Shown: positions 16,826-26,766 of the stretch, in pieces | Layout of the letters: every line of letters begins with the position of its first letter | How positions within the stretch are numbered: position 1 is the stretch's first letter | Source: Gordonibacter massiliensis (ex Traore et al. 2017) | GTDB taxonomy: Bacteria > Actinomycetota > Coriobacteriia > Coriobacteriales > Eggerthellaceae | Assembly: GCA_900170005.1 (NCBI GenBank) | Contig: LT827128.1 | Location: 496,001 to 560,000, forward strand | Length of the DNA stretch: 64,000 nucleotides | Direction of reading: 5' to 3' | Position numbers and translations under genes: made by a program | The notes under the pieces: model-generated | Told to the model about the DNA's origin: nothing | Databases searched by the model: none | Seen by the model: the letters and a program-made list of their open reading frames with translations, nothing else

Positions 16826-16867
16826 CAAGCGCCCGTCGCCGAGCAAGGCGACGGGCGCTTGTTTGTT
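16826..16867 (+). terminator. Rho-independent terminator after the lipoprotein gene
   Basis: Perfect 15-bp arms (16826-16840 and 16847-16861, CAAGCGCCCGTCGCC and its complement), loop GAGCAA, followed by TTTGTT. Confidence 0.88.
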
Positions 16868-17102
16868 CAAGGGGCCGTTCTGTCCATTTCGACCGATGCT
16901 CCGCTTGCTTGCGCCCTGCGCGCGGCCCAAAAGGGAAGGGATGTTTTAAGAACTCGCCTTCCGCTCCCTTTGGATTGGCGCAGGGGACAGCAAAAAGGCC
17001 CCCTGCATTCGGAGTTGCCGAATCCCGCGATCGAGCGTGCTTTCGCACGCGAGGACAGACGGAAAAGCGGCAAGATCGAATACGAGGGGCCTTCGTAGCG
17101 TC

Positions 17103-17136
17103 GGTCGTTCCGCTGGCTAGCACCAGCGGAACGACC
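17103..17136 (-). terminator. 14-bp hairpin immediately after the SufB-like stop
   Basis: Arms GGTCGTTCCGCTGG (17103-17116) and its complement (17123-17136) touch the stop codon at 17137. No U-tract follows on the minus strand, so it may protect the mRNA 3' end rather than terminate. Confidence 0.55.
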
Positions 17137-18066
17137 TTAATTCAGGAAGTCCTCCAGGATCTCCTGCTCGGCCTCTTCCTCGCTCAGGCCCAGCGTCATG
17201 AGCTTGATGATCTGGTCGCCGGCGATCTTGCCGATGGCGGCCTCGTGCACCAGCATGGCGTCCTCGCTGGCGGCCTCGATGCCGGGGATGGCCGTGACCT
17301 TGGCTTTGCCCATGATGATGGCGTCGCACTGCACGTGCCCGCGGCAGGCTGCTTCGCCGATGACGAGCGGGTTGAAGATCTGCTTGGAGTTGTCCTGGGC
17401 CACCGAGCGCGAGATCACCTGCACGCTGGAGTCATCGCCCTTGAGCTCGATCTTCATGTTGGACGTGGCCACCTGGTCGTCGTGGGTCAGCAGCTTCTCG
17501 GTCAGCACGAGCTTCGCGTTCGCGCCCAGCTCGGCATTCGTGTCGCGCACGGTGGACGACACGCCGCGCAGCTGGGTGAGCTCCATCTCGCAGTTCGCGT
17601 TCTCTTCCATGATGACGTTCGTCACGGGGTTCAGGATGCGCTCGCCGGTGCCGGCGCCCTCGCCGTAGTGCTTCTCCACGTACTTCACGTGGGAGTTCTT
17701 GCCGCAGTAGAACGTGTGGATGCCGTCGTGCTCCGAGGCCTGGTGGCTCTCGTTGTGGATGCCGCAGCCGGCGATGATGGTCACGTCGCAGTCGTCCTCG
17801 ATGTAGAACGTGTTGTACACGACGTCCTTCAAACCCGCCTGCGTGACGATGACGGGGATGTACACCGTCTCGCCCTTCGTGCCGGCCTTGATGCGGATGT
17901 CGATGCCGGGGTTGTCCGTCTTCGTGGATATCTCGATGTTCGCCGAGGAGTGGCGCTCGACGAGCTGCCCGTCCTTGCGGATGTTGAAGGCGCCTTTCGG
18001 CATGCCGTGTATGTTGGCGATCTCGGCGAGCAGGCTCTCGTCGATGGGGGAAAGGTCAACGGCCAT
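17137..18066 (-). CDS. SufB/SufD-family Fe-S scaffold protein (minimal type)
   Basis: A 309-residue protein, shorter than classical SufB (about 480) or SufD (about 420). It keeps the beta-helix core of the family: YIPVIVTQAGLKDVVYNTFY, DDCDVTIIAGCGIHNESHQA, GEGAGTGERILNP, RSVAQDNSKQIFNPLVIGEA, CRGHVQCDAIIMG and a C-terminal helix after EDAMLVHEAAIGKIAGDQI. It pairs with SufC to build iron-sulfur clusters. It lies downstream of sufC with a 54-bp gap on the same strand. No SufS/SufU genes are beside it, as described for the minimal SmsCB-type systems. Confidence 0.88.
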   Translation of the reverse strand: MAVDLSPIDESLLAEIANIHGMPKGAFNIRKDGQLVERHSSANIEISTKTDNPGIDIRIKAGTKGETVYIPVIVTQAGLKDVVYNTFYIEDDCDVTIIAGCGIHNESHQASEHDGIHTFYCGKNSHVKYVEKHYGEGAGTGERILNPVTNVIMEENANCEMELTQLRGVSSTVRDTNAELGANAKLVLTEKLLTHDDQVATSNMKIELKGDDSSVQVISRSVAQDNSKQIFNPLVIGEAACRGHVQCDAIIMGKAKVTAIPGIEAASEDAMLVHEAAIGKIAGDQIIKLMTLGLSEEEAEQEILEDFLN

Positions 18067-18120
18067 GATGGCCTCCTTTACAGGTTCGTGCGGTCCGCGC
18101 CCGACGGCGCGCCGTCGGGG

Positions 18121-18897
18121 TTAGCAGGTCGTGGGGATCTCGGTGAGGTGCAGCTCGGGCGGCTCGGTGAACGTGCAGCCGGGGATGCCCTTCGCTACGA
18201 AGCCGAGCTTGGGCATGAGGTCGACGGGCTTGCCCGTCTCCACCACCTTGCCGTCGCGCAGAAGCACGATCTCGTCGGCCAGCTGGATGATGCGCTCCTG
18301 GTGCGAGATGATGACGATGGAGCGCCCGTCGCGCGCCTCGTGGATGTCGCGGAACGTCTCGGTCAGGCGGTCGAAGCTCCAGAGATCGATGCCGGCCTCG
18401 GGCTCGTCGTAGATGGCGAGCTTCGGGTCGCGCGCCAGGATGGTGGCGATCTCGATGCGCTTCACCTCGCCGCCGGACAGGTTCTTGTCCACCTCGCGGG
18501 TGAGGTAGTTCGCCGAGCACAGGCCCACGCGGGCCAGGTACTCGTTGCACGAGAGCATGGGCAGCTTCTTGCCGGCCGCGATGTCCAGCAGCTTCTTCAC
18601 CTTCATGCCCTTGAAACGGGCGGGCTGCTGGAAGCCGTAGCCGATGCCCTTCTTGGCGCGCTCGGATATGGACAGGTTCGTGATGTCCTCGCCGTCGAAC
18701 AGGATCTGGCCGCTCGTGGGCTGCTCGACGCCCATGATGAGCTTGGCGAGGGTGGATTTGCCGCCGCCGTTCGGGCCCGTGATGACCGTGAAGCGGTCGT
18801 CGGGGATCGTGAGCGTGAGGTCGTCGATGATGCGCTTCGTCTCCTGGGTGCCCTCTGACAGCGGCACTTCAAACGTGAGGTTCTTCAGTTCCAACAT
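18121..18897 (-). CDS. sufC: SufC-type ABC ATPase for Fe-S cluster assembly
   Basis: A 258-residue ATPase: Walker A GPNGGGKSTLAK, Q-loop region GFQQPARFKG, signature LSGGEVKRIEIATIL, Walker B LAIYDEPEAGIDLW, and H-loop IVIISHQERI. The LSGGE(V/K)KR signature and EPEAGIDLW are SufC-like. It acts in the cytosol with the SufB-like protein encoded next. Its upstream region is AT-rich (TTTAATTGATACTCTATT), probably its promoter. Confidence 0.9.
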   Translation of the reverse strand: MLELKNLTFEVPLSEGTQETKRIIDDLTLTIPDDRFTVITGPNGGGKSTLAKLIMGVEQPTSGQILFDGEDITNLSISERAKKGIGYGFQQPARFKGMKVKKLLDIAAGKKLPMLSCNEYLARVGLCSANYLTREVDKNLSGGEVKRIEIATILARDPKLAIYDEPEAGIDLWSFDRLTETFRDIHEARDGRSIVIISHQERIIQLADEIVLLRDGKVVETGKPVDLMPKLGFVAKGIPGCTFTEPPELHLTEIPTTC

Positions 18898-19169
18898 GGC
18901 AGGTGCTCTCCGTCTCTCCCTTTAATTGATACTCTATTACTACCATTTATGGCGCATGAGGTCAAGCGGCGACGGCCGCGAACCCCCTGAACGCGTGCCG
19001 CCTTCGGACCACCGGCTCGCTTGCGGCCGGTCGATCGCGAAGGTCGGGAAACCCCCTCATGCGCCGATTCGTTCCAACCGTTAATTCTAGCTCAATTGGC
19101 CGGTGCGGAAACCTGAATGTTCCTTTTGTTTGCAGAGAGGCGAGCGCCAAGCGATCAAAAGCGTACAAA

Positions 19170-19185
19170 TGTTTCACGTGAAACA
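19170..19185. other. parS chromosome-partition site
   Basis: TGTTTCACGTGAAACA, a perfect match to the 16-bp ParB (Spo0J) nucleation site, inside an 18-bp palindrome (19169-19186). ParB bound here spreads along DNA and loads SMC. Such sites cluster near the replication origin in most bacteria, which suggests this window lies in the origin-proximal part of the chromosome. Confidence 0.88.
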
Positions 19186-19385
19186 TCGTGCGAAACGAAC
19201 CGCTGCCGTGAACGGAAAAACGGCGCGGAAGGAACGAGCGAGAACGAACGAGAACGAACGTCGAGCATTGAGCAGCGAGCGATTGAATGGGGAATTTGAA
19301 AAACGAGTGCCGTAAAACGAACGCAGGGTGCGGATGCCGAAAAACGGGCGGCCAAACGCGTGACCGAAAAAAAGAGCGGCCGACT

Positions 19386-19587
19386 CTATGTCAAACCGCC
19401 ATTGACATTCCGCAAGTCGGCGTATTGTCATCCTGAGCGAGCGAAGCGAGTCGAAGGATCCCGTGCGGTGCCAACCGAAAGCGCTTGCTGCTGGCGCCGC
19501 GCGGGATCCTTCGACTCCGGCGGCTCGCGCCGCCTCCGCTCAGGATGACAGCCCGGCCGGGTGCATGTCGATGCTGGTTTAGCATAG
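19386..19587. repeat. intergenic palindromic repeat, family B copy 3
   Basis: A 202-bp element with outer ends CTATGTCAAACC and GGTTTAGCATAG, inner GTCATCCTGAGCGAGCG on the left and CTCCGCTCAGGATGACAG on the right, and paired GTCGAAGGATCCCG / GGGATCCTTCGAC boxes. This is the most regular intact copy and shows what repeat copy 4 looked like before the IS110 insertion. Confidence 0.88.
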
Positions 19588-19630
19588 AGGCGGCCGAAAG
19601 CGAGCAGCGAAAAACGAACGGTGAAAAACG

Positions 19631-19670
19631 AATGCGCTCCAGCGCGTTAGCGTGCTGGAGCGCATTTTCG
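19631..19670 (-). terminator. terminator of the M16 peptidase gene
   Basis: Perfect 13-bp arms AATGCGCTCCAGC (19631-19643) and its complement (19654-19666). On the minus strand the stem is followed by CGTTTTTC. Confidence 0.75.
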
Positions 19671-19690
19671 GTGCGGGCTGCGGGAGCGCG

Positions 19691-22600
19691 CTATTCGTTC
19701 AGCAGGTCCACCATGGCGAGGCCGGCTCGGGAAGCTTCGAGTATGTCCTTGCCGCCGAACGCGCACACGGCGCCGCGCGACACGGCGTCGGCCAGCGGAG
19801 CGCCCAACGCGCGCACGGCCTGCGGATCGGTGCCCACCATCTCCTCGCGGGTCTGTCGCCGCATCTCGGGCGTGCGGCTGCCGAAGAAGTCGCCGTCCTG
19901 GCGGCGCGCCAGCATGCGGGCCTTGAGCGGCGCGTCGAAGCCGGCCACCGTGCTCACCACGTACCCCTCCATGGCCTCGGGCTCCGGCTCGAACGACGCC
20001 AGCCAGGCGGCGGAGTCGGCGAAGCGCGCGAGCGTCTCGTCCAGGTGCGGGTCGCGGTAGGAGTAGAAGCGCAGGTTGCCCGTGCGCGTCGCGCCGAAGC
20101 CGGCACCGTAGGCGCCGCCCTTCACGCGCACCTCGTTCCAGAGGAAGTCGTAGGACAGGGCCCGCGCCGCCACCTGCCAGGCGCCCGTGTAGGGCGCGCC
20201 CGTGGCGCGCCGGTCGTAGCCCTGCGCCGCGTAGCACACGTCGGAGGGCACGACGAACGCCTCGTTGCGCACCACGGGCTCGGGCACGGCGAGCGGCCGT
20301 TCCGAGGAGCCCGCGCGGCCCGTGACGGCGCCGGCCTTCCAGAAGCGCTCGAAGTCCTCGTCGGCGCCCGTGAAGCTCACCGTGCAGCCGTCGTCCACGA
20401 ACAGGCGCTCGGCCAGCTCCGCCAGGCGCTCGGCCAGCTCGCCCGCGCGCTCGTCGTAGTGGGCGAGCAGGTCCTTCAGGAAGCGGTAGAAGTCGACGCC
20501 TCCCAGCTGCTCGCGCAGCACGCCGGCGGGCAGGTAGTACGACGTCGCGCGCGCCATGGCGGCCGCGTGCCCCGCCGCGGCGAAGCTCTGCTCCATGCTT
20601 ATGCGCCGCTGCTGCAGCACGTCTTTGATCTTGCCCGTATCCGAGAAGTCGGTTTCCAGCATGATTTCCAGCGGCAGCTCGCAGGTGGCTTCCACGTTCT
20701 CGGACAACGCGCTTGCGCTCGCAACGAACTTCGGCACCAGGTCGTGCGGGTCGTTCTCGCCCTCGTTGACCTCGGCGTAGAACGAGAGGTTGCCCAACCG
20801 CCCGTTCACCAGCGTGTCGATCTCGGCGGCCGTGTGCCGCGCGGTGCCCAGCTTGCCCAGCACGAGCCCCAGCACGCTCACGTACGGCAGCTCCTCGAAG
20901 CTCGCGCGGCTCAAATCGAAGTAACGGTAGGCGTACGCGATGCCGCGCGTGGCCACGCTGTGGCGCAGACAGGGCACGGGCGTGCCGTCCACCAGCCCGT
21001 AAGAGGGCTCTTCGGGGGCGTCGTCGATGTCGGCCACGGACAGGCGCGGCAGGGTGGCCAGGGCCTCGGGGGAGTCGGGCTCGGTCTGCAGGCGGCGCAG
21101 CTCGGCCTCCTCGTCGGCCACGCGCGCGAAGTCGCCCGGCCCCATGCCCGCCTCGGCGGCGCGCAGGCGCTCGGCCTCGTAGGCGTCCTCGCCGCCCTCC
21201 ACGGGGCGCACTTCGGCCAGCGCCCAGTGGTCGCTCTCCAGGAACACGTCGACCAGCAGGCGCTCGAAGTAGCCGCTGCCCAGCTCGCGGCGCAGGAAGG
21301 CGAAGTCGTCCTCGTAGCGCAGGTAGGTCGTGGCCATCTCGTCGTCGTAGAGCCAGCCGGACAGCGCCGTCATGGAAAGCGCCACCCCGTCGGGAATGCC
21401 GAACTCGCGTTCGCGCATGACGAACTCGGCGCGCGAGATCGACGCCTCCACCAGCGTGCGGTCCACGCCCTGCTCCGCCACGGCGCGCAGCGCGTCCTCG
21501 AAGGCGCTGCGGAACCGCTCGGCGGCCCCGGGCTTCGAGCCTCGCAGCTGCACGACCGCGAACGGCTGCAGCAGCGAGTCGGCCAGGAACGCCTGCACGT
21601 CGTCGGCGAGGTCGGCGTCGAGCAGCGCCCGCTTCACGGGCGCTTCGTTGCTGCCCATGAGCGCGTCCAGCAAAATGTCCACCGCCACGATGCGCGTGCG
21701 CTCGGCGACGTCGCCTATGACGTAGCCCAAGCCCGCGCAGGCGTTCTCGGGAGCCGTGTCCATGACCTTCACCACGTCGGGGTTCGTCACGGGAGCCTGG
21801 GCTTCCAGCGCGTGGGGCTCGAGCGGCGGCTTTCCGGCCTTCGTGCGCTCCGCGTCGCGGGCCGCCTCCTCGTCCGACACGGGGGAGAGGTACTCCTCGT
21901 CCAAAAACGCCAGCATGCGGTCGAGATCCAAATCGCCGTAGAGCGTGATATAGCTGTTGTCCAGGCGGTAGTGGCGCGCGTGCTCGTCGAGGAACTGCTC
22001 GTAGGTGAGGTCGGGAATGGCGCGCGGCGTGCCGCCCGACTCGAAGCGGTAGGCCGTGTCGGGGAACAGCGCCGCTTGCAGCTCGTCGTAGAGCACGGAG
22101 TTCGGGTCGGACAGCGCGCCTTTCATCTCGTTGTACACCACGCCGTTGAGCACGAGTTCGGCGGAGCCGTCCTGCGCCTCGGTGCTCGCCACCATCTCGC
22201 CCGCCACGGAATCGCCCTCGTCGGCCTCCGTGTCGGAGGCCAGCTCGTAGTGCCAGCCCTCCTGCTCGAAGATGGCGGGCTTGCGGTAGATGGCCGGGTG
22301 CAGCACGGCATCCAGGTACACGTCCATGAGGTTGAGCAGGTCTTGCTCGTTGGTGCTGGCCACCGGGTACATGGTCTTGTCGGGGAACGTCATGGCGTTC
22401 AGGAACGTCTGCATGGAGCTCTTCAGCAAATCGACGAACGGCTCCTTCACGGGGAACTTGTCCGACCCGCACAGCACCGAGTGCTCCAGGATGTGGAACA
22501 CGCCCGTGTCGTCGGCCGGCGGGGTTTTGAACGCGATGGAGAACGCCTTGTTGGCGTCGTCGTTCGCCAGGTAGAGCAGCCTCGCGCCGCTTTTCCGGTG

Positions 22601-22693
22601 CGCGAGCGTGTACGCCGTGCCGTCGATCTCGGGCAGGTCTTCGCGCGCGAGCACGGTGAACCCGTGCAGTTGGTCGTCGATTTCGAGTTCCAT
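19691..22693 (-). CDS. M16C-family zinc metallopeptidase (presequence-protease-like)
   Basis: A 1000-residue protein with the inverted zinc motif HILEH (H67, E70, H71) in GVFHILEHSVLCGSDKFPVK. Its length and four-domain organisation match M16C peptidases (PreP/falcilysin type), which enclose and degrade unstructured peptides. The ATG at 22693 was chosen because GAAAGG lies nine bases upstream and the protein starts where family members do; an ATG further upstream adds a basic, Arg-rich extension with no site. No signal peptide is visible, so it is probably cytosolic. It stands alone. Confidence 0.9.
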   Translation of the reverse strand: MELEIDDQLHGFTVLAREDLPEIDGTAYTLAHRKSGARLLYLANDDANKAFSIAFKTPPADDTGVFHILEHSVLCGSDKFPVKEPFVDLLKSSMQTFLNAMTFPDKTMYPVASTNEQDLLNLMDVYLDAVLHPAIYRKPAIFEQEGWHYELASDTEADEGDSVAGEMVASTEAQDGSAELVLNGVVYNEMKGALSDPNSVLYDELQAALFPDTAYRFESGGTPRAIPDLTYEQFLDEHARHYRLDNSYITLYGDLDLDRMLAFLDEEYLSPVSDEEAARDAERTKAGKPPLEPHALEAQAPVTNPDVVKVMDTAPENACAGLGYVIGDVAERTRIVAVDILLDALMGSNEAPVKRALLDADLADDVQAFLADSLLQPFAVVQLRGSKPGAAERFRSAFEDALRAVAEQGVDRTLVEASISRAEFVMREREFGIPDGVALSMTALSGWLYDDEMATTYLRYEDDFAFLRRELGSGYFERLLVDVFLESDHWALAEVRPVEGGEDAYEAERLRAAEAGMGPGDFARVADEEAELRRLQTEPDSPEALATLPRLSVADIDDAPEEPSYGLVDGTPVPCLRHSVATRGIAYAYRYFDLSRASFEELPYVSVLGLVLGKLGTARHTAAEIDTLVNGRLGNLSFYAEVNEGENDPHDLVPKFVASASALSENVEATCELPLEIMLETDFSDTGKIKDVLQQRRISMEQSFAAAGHAAAMARATSYYLPAGVLREQLGGVDFYRFLKDLLAHYDERAGELAERLAELAERLFVDDGCTVSFTGADEDFERFWKAGAVTGRAGSSERPLAVPEPVVRNEAFVVPSDVCYAAQGYDRRATGAPYTGAWQVAARALSYDFLWNEVRVKGGAYGAGFGATRTGNLRFYSYRDPHLDETLARFADSAAWLASFEPEPEAMEGYVVSTVAGFDAPLKARMLARRQDGDFFGSRTPEMRRQTREEMVGTDPQAVRALGAPLADAVSRGAVCAFGGKDILEASRAGLAMVDLLNE

Positions 22694-22793
22694 GGGAGGT
22701 CGCCTTTCGTGAGAGGTGCGCCTAAGAGTTTCCCTCATTGTCGCACAACCCCCGACCGGCCGCTTGCCGGCGTCCGGGCCGTTCACCGCATCA

Positions 22794-23117
22794 TCAGATT
22801 ACCGTTGCCCGCCCGAAGGAGCGCCCCTCTTCTTCGTCTCTCGCGTCGGCCCGCGCCTTGTCGAGCCGGCGGTTCCTGAAGTACACGAGCCAGTTCGCCG
22901 CCAGGCACGCCATGTTGACGAAGTACACGGCGAGCACCCAATTGGCCTGCCCCGACGCGAACTTCGCCGCGATGCCGGCCACGTAGCCGGCCGTGATGAG
23001 CGCGATGAACTGCCAGCTCGTTCCCACGGCCGTGGCCGCCTTGTAGTTCTTGAACGCGTTGAGCGGCCACGACAGTCCGAAACAGACCAGCATCGCCGCC
23101 TCGAGTATTTCAGCCAT
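22794..23117 (-). CDS. small multi-span membrane protein (PQ-loop/SemiSWEET-like)
   Basis: A 107-residue protein with three hydrophobic helices: about residues 4-22 (LEAAMLVCFGLSWPLNAFKN), 32-52 and 60-84. The turn SWPLNAFKNYKAATAVGTS resembles the first helix and loop of PQ-loop/SemiSWEET proteins, but the PQ itself is absent. The C-terminus is charged (RNRRLDKARADARDEEE). Start at 23117 follows AAAGG. It is divergent from the LysR gene and probably its target. Confidence 0.65.
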   Translation of the reverse strand: MAEILEAAMLVCFGLSWPLNAFKNYKAATAVGTSWQFIALITAGYVAGIAAKFASGQANWVLAVYFVNMACLAANWLVYFRNRRLDKARADARDEEEGRSFGRATVI

Positions 23118-23205
23118 GCTGAAACGACCTTTCTTCTTCTCGATGTCATCTTCGATGATATGATTCAGAAACGATGCAATCAAATATATGTTTCAGACAA
23201 AACCA

Positions 23206-23221
23206 ATATCAATTATGATAT
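23206..23221. promoter_or_regulatory. LysR-type dyad
   Basis: ATATCA-ATTA-TGATAT, a perfect 6-bp dyad with the T-N11-A spacing typical of LysR boxes, in the AT-rich divergent region. A related half-site (ATGATATGATT) lies near 23155. Confidence 0.5.
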
Positions 23222-23293
23222 GAATAGCGAAAACGGCGGTAGCGATGGCCGCATCGAACGTGCCCTGCGGAAAGCATGCCGCCGGAGCGTTTT

Positions 23294-23377
23294 CCGTAGG
23301 GCGAGGGCTCTGCCCTTGCCGCTCGGCAAAGTGTGTTTTCGCAGGTTGTCGGCAAGGGCAGAGCCCTTGCCCTGCAG
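23294..23377. repeat. intergenic palindromic repeat, family A copy 2
   Basis: Arms at 23294-23321 and 23350-23377 with a 28-base spacer, the same arm and spacer lengths as copy 1. The arms differ from copy 1 by a few bases (GGGCGAGGGC instead of GGGCAAGGGC on the left; CCTGCAGG instead of CCTACGG on the right). Confidence 0.85.
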
Positions 23378-23450
23378 GACGGTGGTCGAAGGCGCGCTTT
23401 TCGGCGACGATCGACGGCTACGGCTCCAACGGCGGAAGGGACGGTGCGGC

Positions 23451-24338
23451 ATGGATCTGGTGCAATTGAGGTACTTTCTCGACGTGGCCGAGACCGAGCA
23501 CGTCACCAAGAGCGCGCAGCGCCTCCATGTCGCGCAGCCGGCGCTCTCGCGCTCGCTGCACCGTTTGGAGGACGAGCTGGGTTCCCCGTTGCTCGAGCAC
23601 GTGGGGCGGAACATCCGCCTCACCCCGGGCGGGCGCTTGCTCAGAGACCGCGTGGCTCCGCTCGTGCGCGCTCTCGACGGCGTGGCGGCCGAGCTTGCCG
23701 CCCTTGACGAGGAGGGGGAGCGCACGGTTCGCATCAGCCTGATGTCCGCCTCGAGCATTGCCATCGACGCCGTCACGGCCTATCGTGCGGCGCATCCCGG
23801 AACCCTGTTCAAGATAGGGCAGGGCGATCGGGGCTTCGAGGCCGACGTGCTGGTGGACACCGTTCCGGCCACGGCCTCGGCCGATGCGGCGCTGGGCGGC
23901 GGCAAGGCGGCCGTGTCCTTGGTGGAGGGCATCCTCGCGGCCGTTCCCGCGGACTTCCCCTTCGCCGGGCCGGAACTGTCGCTGCGCGATCTGGAAGGCT
24001 GCGAGTTCGTGTGCCTGGCCGGGTCGCGCCGCTTCCGCGGCATCTGCGACGATCTGTGCGCGCGCCACGGGTTCAAGCCCTCCGTGGCGTTCGAAAGCGA
24101 CAACCCCTCGGTCGTGCAGCGCATGATCGGCCTCGGCCAGGGCGTGGGCTTCTGGCCGGAGATCAGCTGGGGCTCGCCCGACCGATCGAGCGTCCGTCTC
24201 GTCCGCCTCGCCGAGCCCGACTTCCAACGCCGCATCGTCGTGGGCACCCCGTCCCGCACCCGAGCCAGCGCCGAGTCGCTCAAGTTCCTCGACTACCTAG
24301 CCGCCCACCTCCGCGCCGCCGGCTTCCGAACGAACTGA
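23451..24338 (+). CDS. LysR-family transcriptional regulator
   Basis: A 295-residue regulator. The N-terminal HTH is MDLVQLRYFLDVAETEHVTK, SAQRLHVAQPALSRSLHRLE; an effector-binding domain follows from about residue 90. ATG 23451 lies after GGAAGGG and at the expected LysR start. It is divergent from the small membrane protein, with a LysR-type dyad between them. The ligand is not known. The gene ends before a large nested hairpin that separates it from the convergent peptide transporter. Confidence 0.9.
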   Translation: MDLVQLRYFLDVAETEHVTKSAQRLHVAQPALSRSLHRLEDELGSPLLEHVGRNIRLTPGGRLLRDRVAPLVRALDGVAAELAALDEEGERTVRISLMSASSIAIDAVTAYRAAHPGTLFKIGQGDRGFEADVLVDTVPATASADAALGGGKAAVSLVEGILAAVPADFPFAGPELSLRDLEGCEFVCLAGSRRFRGICDDLCARHGFKPSVAFESDNPSVVQRMIGLGQGVGFWPEISWGSPDRSSVRLVRLAEPDFQRRIVVGTPSRTRASAESLKFLDYLAAHLRAAGFRTN

Positions 24339-24434
24339 GGCGCCGGGCGCCAGTTCCCAAGACGCCCCAACCAACCAAAACCCCGCAGGTTGATTCCCTC
24401 TTCTCCCTGACCCGCTCGTCCACCTCAAAAGCAA

Positions 24435-24552
24435 GGGGCCGTGCCTCGGATGCATCCACCAAGCGAGTTCCGCACGAGCCGAGGGCCCCAGCGGGGCCCT
24501 CGTGCGAGCTCAGGACTGCCCGAGCGACTGGATGCATCCGAGGCACGGCCCC
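24435..24552. repeat. 118-bp nested perfect hairpin between convergent genes
   Basis: Outer arms 24435-24458 and 24529-24552 are exact 24-bp reverse complements (GGGGCCGTGCCTCGGATGCA...). Inside is a second stem: CGCACGAG and GAGGGCCCC on the left pair with GGGGCCCTC and GTGCGAG on the right (24471-24507). It may act as a bidirectional terminator for the LysR gene and the dpp operon, or be a mobile palindromic element. Confidence 0.7.
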
Positions 24553-24579
24553 GGAACAGGTTGAACAACGCAGGTCGCG

Positions 24580-25643
24580 TTACGCCACGACCGCCGTCCC
24601 CGGCCCGCCTTCGTCGTACCGATGGCAAGCGCACTGATGGTTCGGCTTCACCTCGACGAGCGGCGGCATGACCTCGTCGCAGCCCTCGACCTTCGCGAAG
24701 CAGCGTCCCGCGAAGCGGCAGCCCGGCGGCGGGTCGATGGGGGAGGGCACGTCGCCTTCCAGGATGATACGGTCCTTCTTGGTGGCGGGGTCGACCGAGG
24801 GAATGGCCGACAGCAGCGCCTGGGTGTACGGCGACAGCGGGTCGGCGTACAGCGCCTTCTTCGGCGCTATCTCCATCATCTTGCCCAGGTACATGACGCC
24901 CACGCGGTCGGACACGTGCTTCACCACGTTCAGGCCGTGGGCGATGAACAGGTACGTGAGGCCGAACTGCTCCTTGAGCTCGTCCAGCAGGTTCAGCACC
25001 TGCGCCTGGATGGACACGTCCAGCGCCGACACGGGCTCGTCGCACACAATGAGCTTCGGGTTCACGGCCAGGGCGCGCGCGATGCCCACGCGCTGGCGCT
25101 GGCCGCCCGAGAACTCGTGGGGGTAGCGGTTGCGCATGTAGTTCGCCAGGCCCACGCACTCCAGAAGCTCGTTCACGCGATCCTCGACGTTGTCCTTCGG
25201 CAGGATGTTGTTCGTGAGGATGGGCTCGGCGATGATGTCGCCGATGCGCATGCGCGGGTTGAGCGACGCGTAGGGGTCCTGGAAGATCAGCTGGATGTCC
25301 TTGCAGTAGGCCTTGCGCTCGGCGGGCTTCATGGCCGTGAGGTCGTGGCCGTCGAAGATGATCTTGCCGGACGTGGGGCGCAGCAGGTTCACCAGCATCT
25401 TGCCCACGGTGGTCTTGCCGCAGCCCGACTCGCCCACGAGGCCGAACGCCTCGCCGCGGCGGATCTGGAAGCTCACGTCGTCCACGGCCTGCACGTGCGA
25501 GGTGGCCTTGCCGAAGAAGTTCGTCTCGGCGGCGAAGCGCTTCGTGAGATGTTGGACGTCCAGCAGGATATCCTGCTGGGGCGCGGACGTGCCGTCCGCG
25601 CCCGCCTGCGCCTGGGCGCCGGCGGCTTGCTCGTTGTGCTCGC

Positions 25644-25647
<4 letters not shown>
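24580..25647 (-). CDS. dppF: peptide ABC transporter ATP-binding protein (DppF/OppF)
   Basis: A 355-residue ATPase: Walker [15 protein letters not shown], signature [15 protein letters not shown], Walker [13 protein letters not shown], and the C-terminal oligopeptide-transporter region [20 protein letters not shown]. It powers peptide uptake with the DppD ATPase. Its ATG overlaps the dppD stop by 4 bp, and it is the last gene of the five-gene minus-strand operon. The final residues read GPGTAVVA. Confidence 0.92.
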
Positions 25648-26762
<1,115 letters not shown>

Positions 26763-26766
26763 GCGA

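Larger units (their letters stand above)
16779..17136. other. 358-bp convergent intergenic region
   Basis: It contains the terminator of the lipoprotein gene at 16826-16867 and the hairpin after the SufB-like gene at 17103-17136. Between them only small palindromes are visible (for example GCGTGC-TTTC-GCACGC near 17034-17049). No ORF is convincing. Confidence 0.6.
18898..19690. other. 793-bp intergenic region with parS and repeat B copy 3
   Basis: No gene is convincing. It holds the sufC promoter region, a perfect parS site at 19170, a low-complexity stretch rich in GAACGAACG and AAAAACG strings (about 19195-19380 and 19592-19632), the palindromic repeat at 19386-19587 and the terminator of the M16 peptidase gene. 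Confidence 0.7.
23118..23450. other. 333-bp divergent region between the small membrane protein and LysR gene
   Basis: It has an AT-rich half (23140-23235), unusual for this genome, carrying dyads for a LysR protein, and repeat A copy 2 at 23294-23377. No gene is seen. Confidence 0.6.

Noticed and set aside
22694-22786. N-terminal extension of the M16 peptidase from an upstream ATG
   Set aside because: The extension is basic and unlike family members, and the internal ATG at 22693 has the better ribosome-binding site.
19652-22879. 1075-residue plus-strand frame opposite the M16 peptidase
   Set aside because: Same reason: the minus strand encodes a protein with the HxxEH zinc site, the plus frame has only biased composition.
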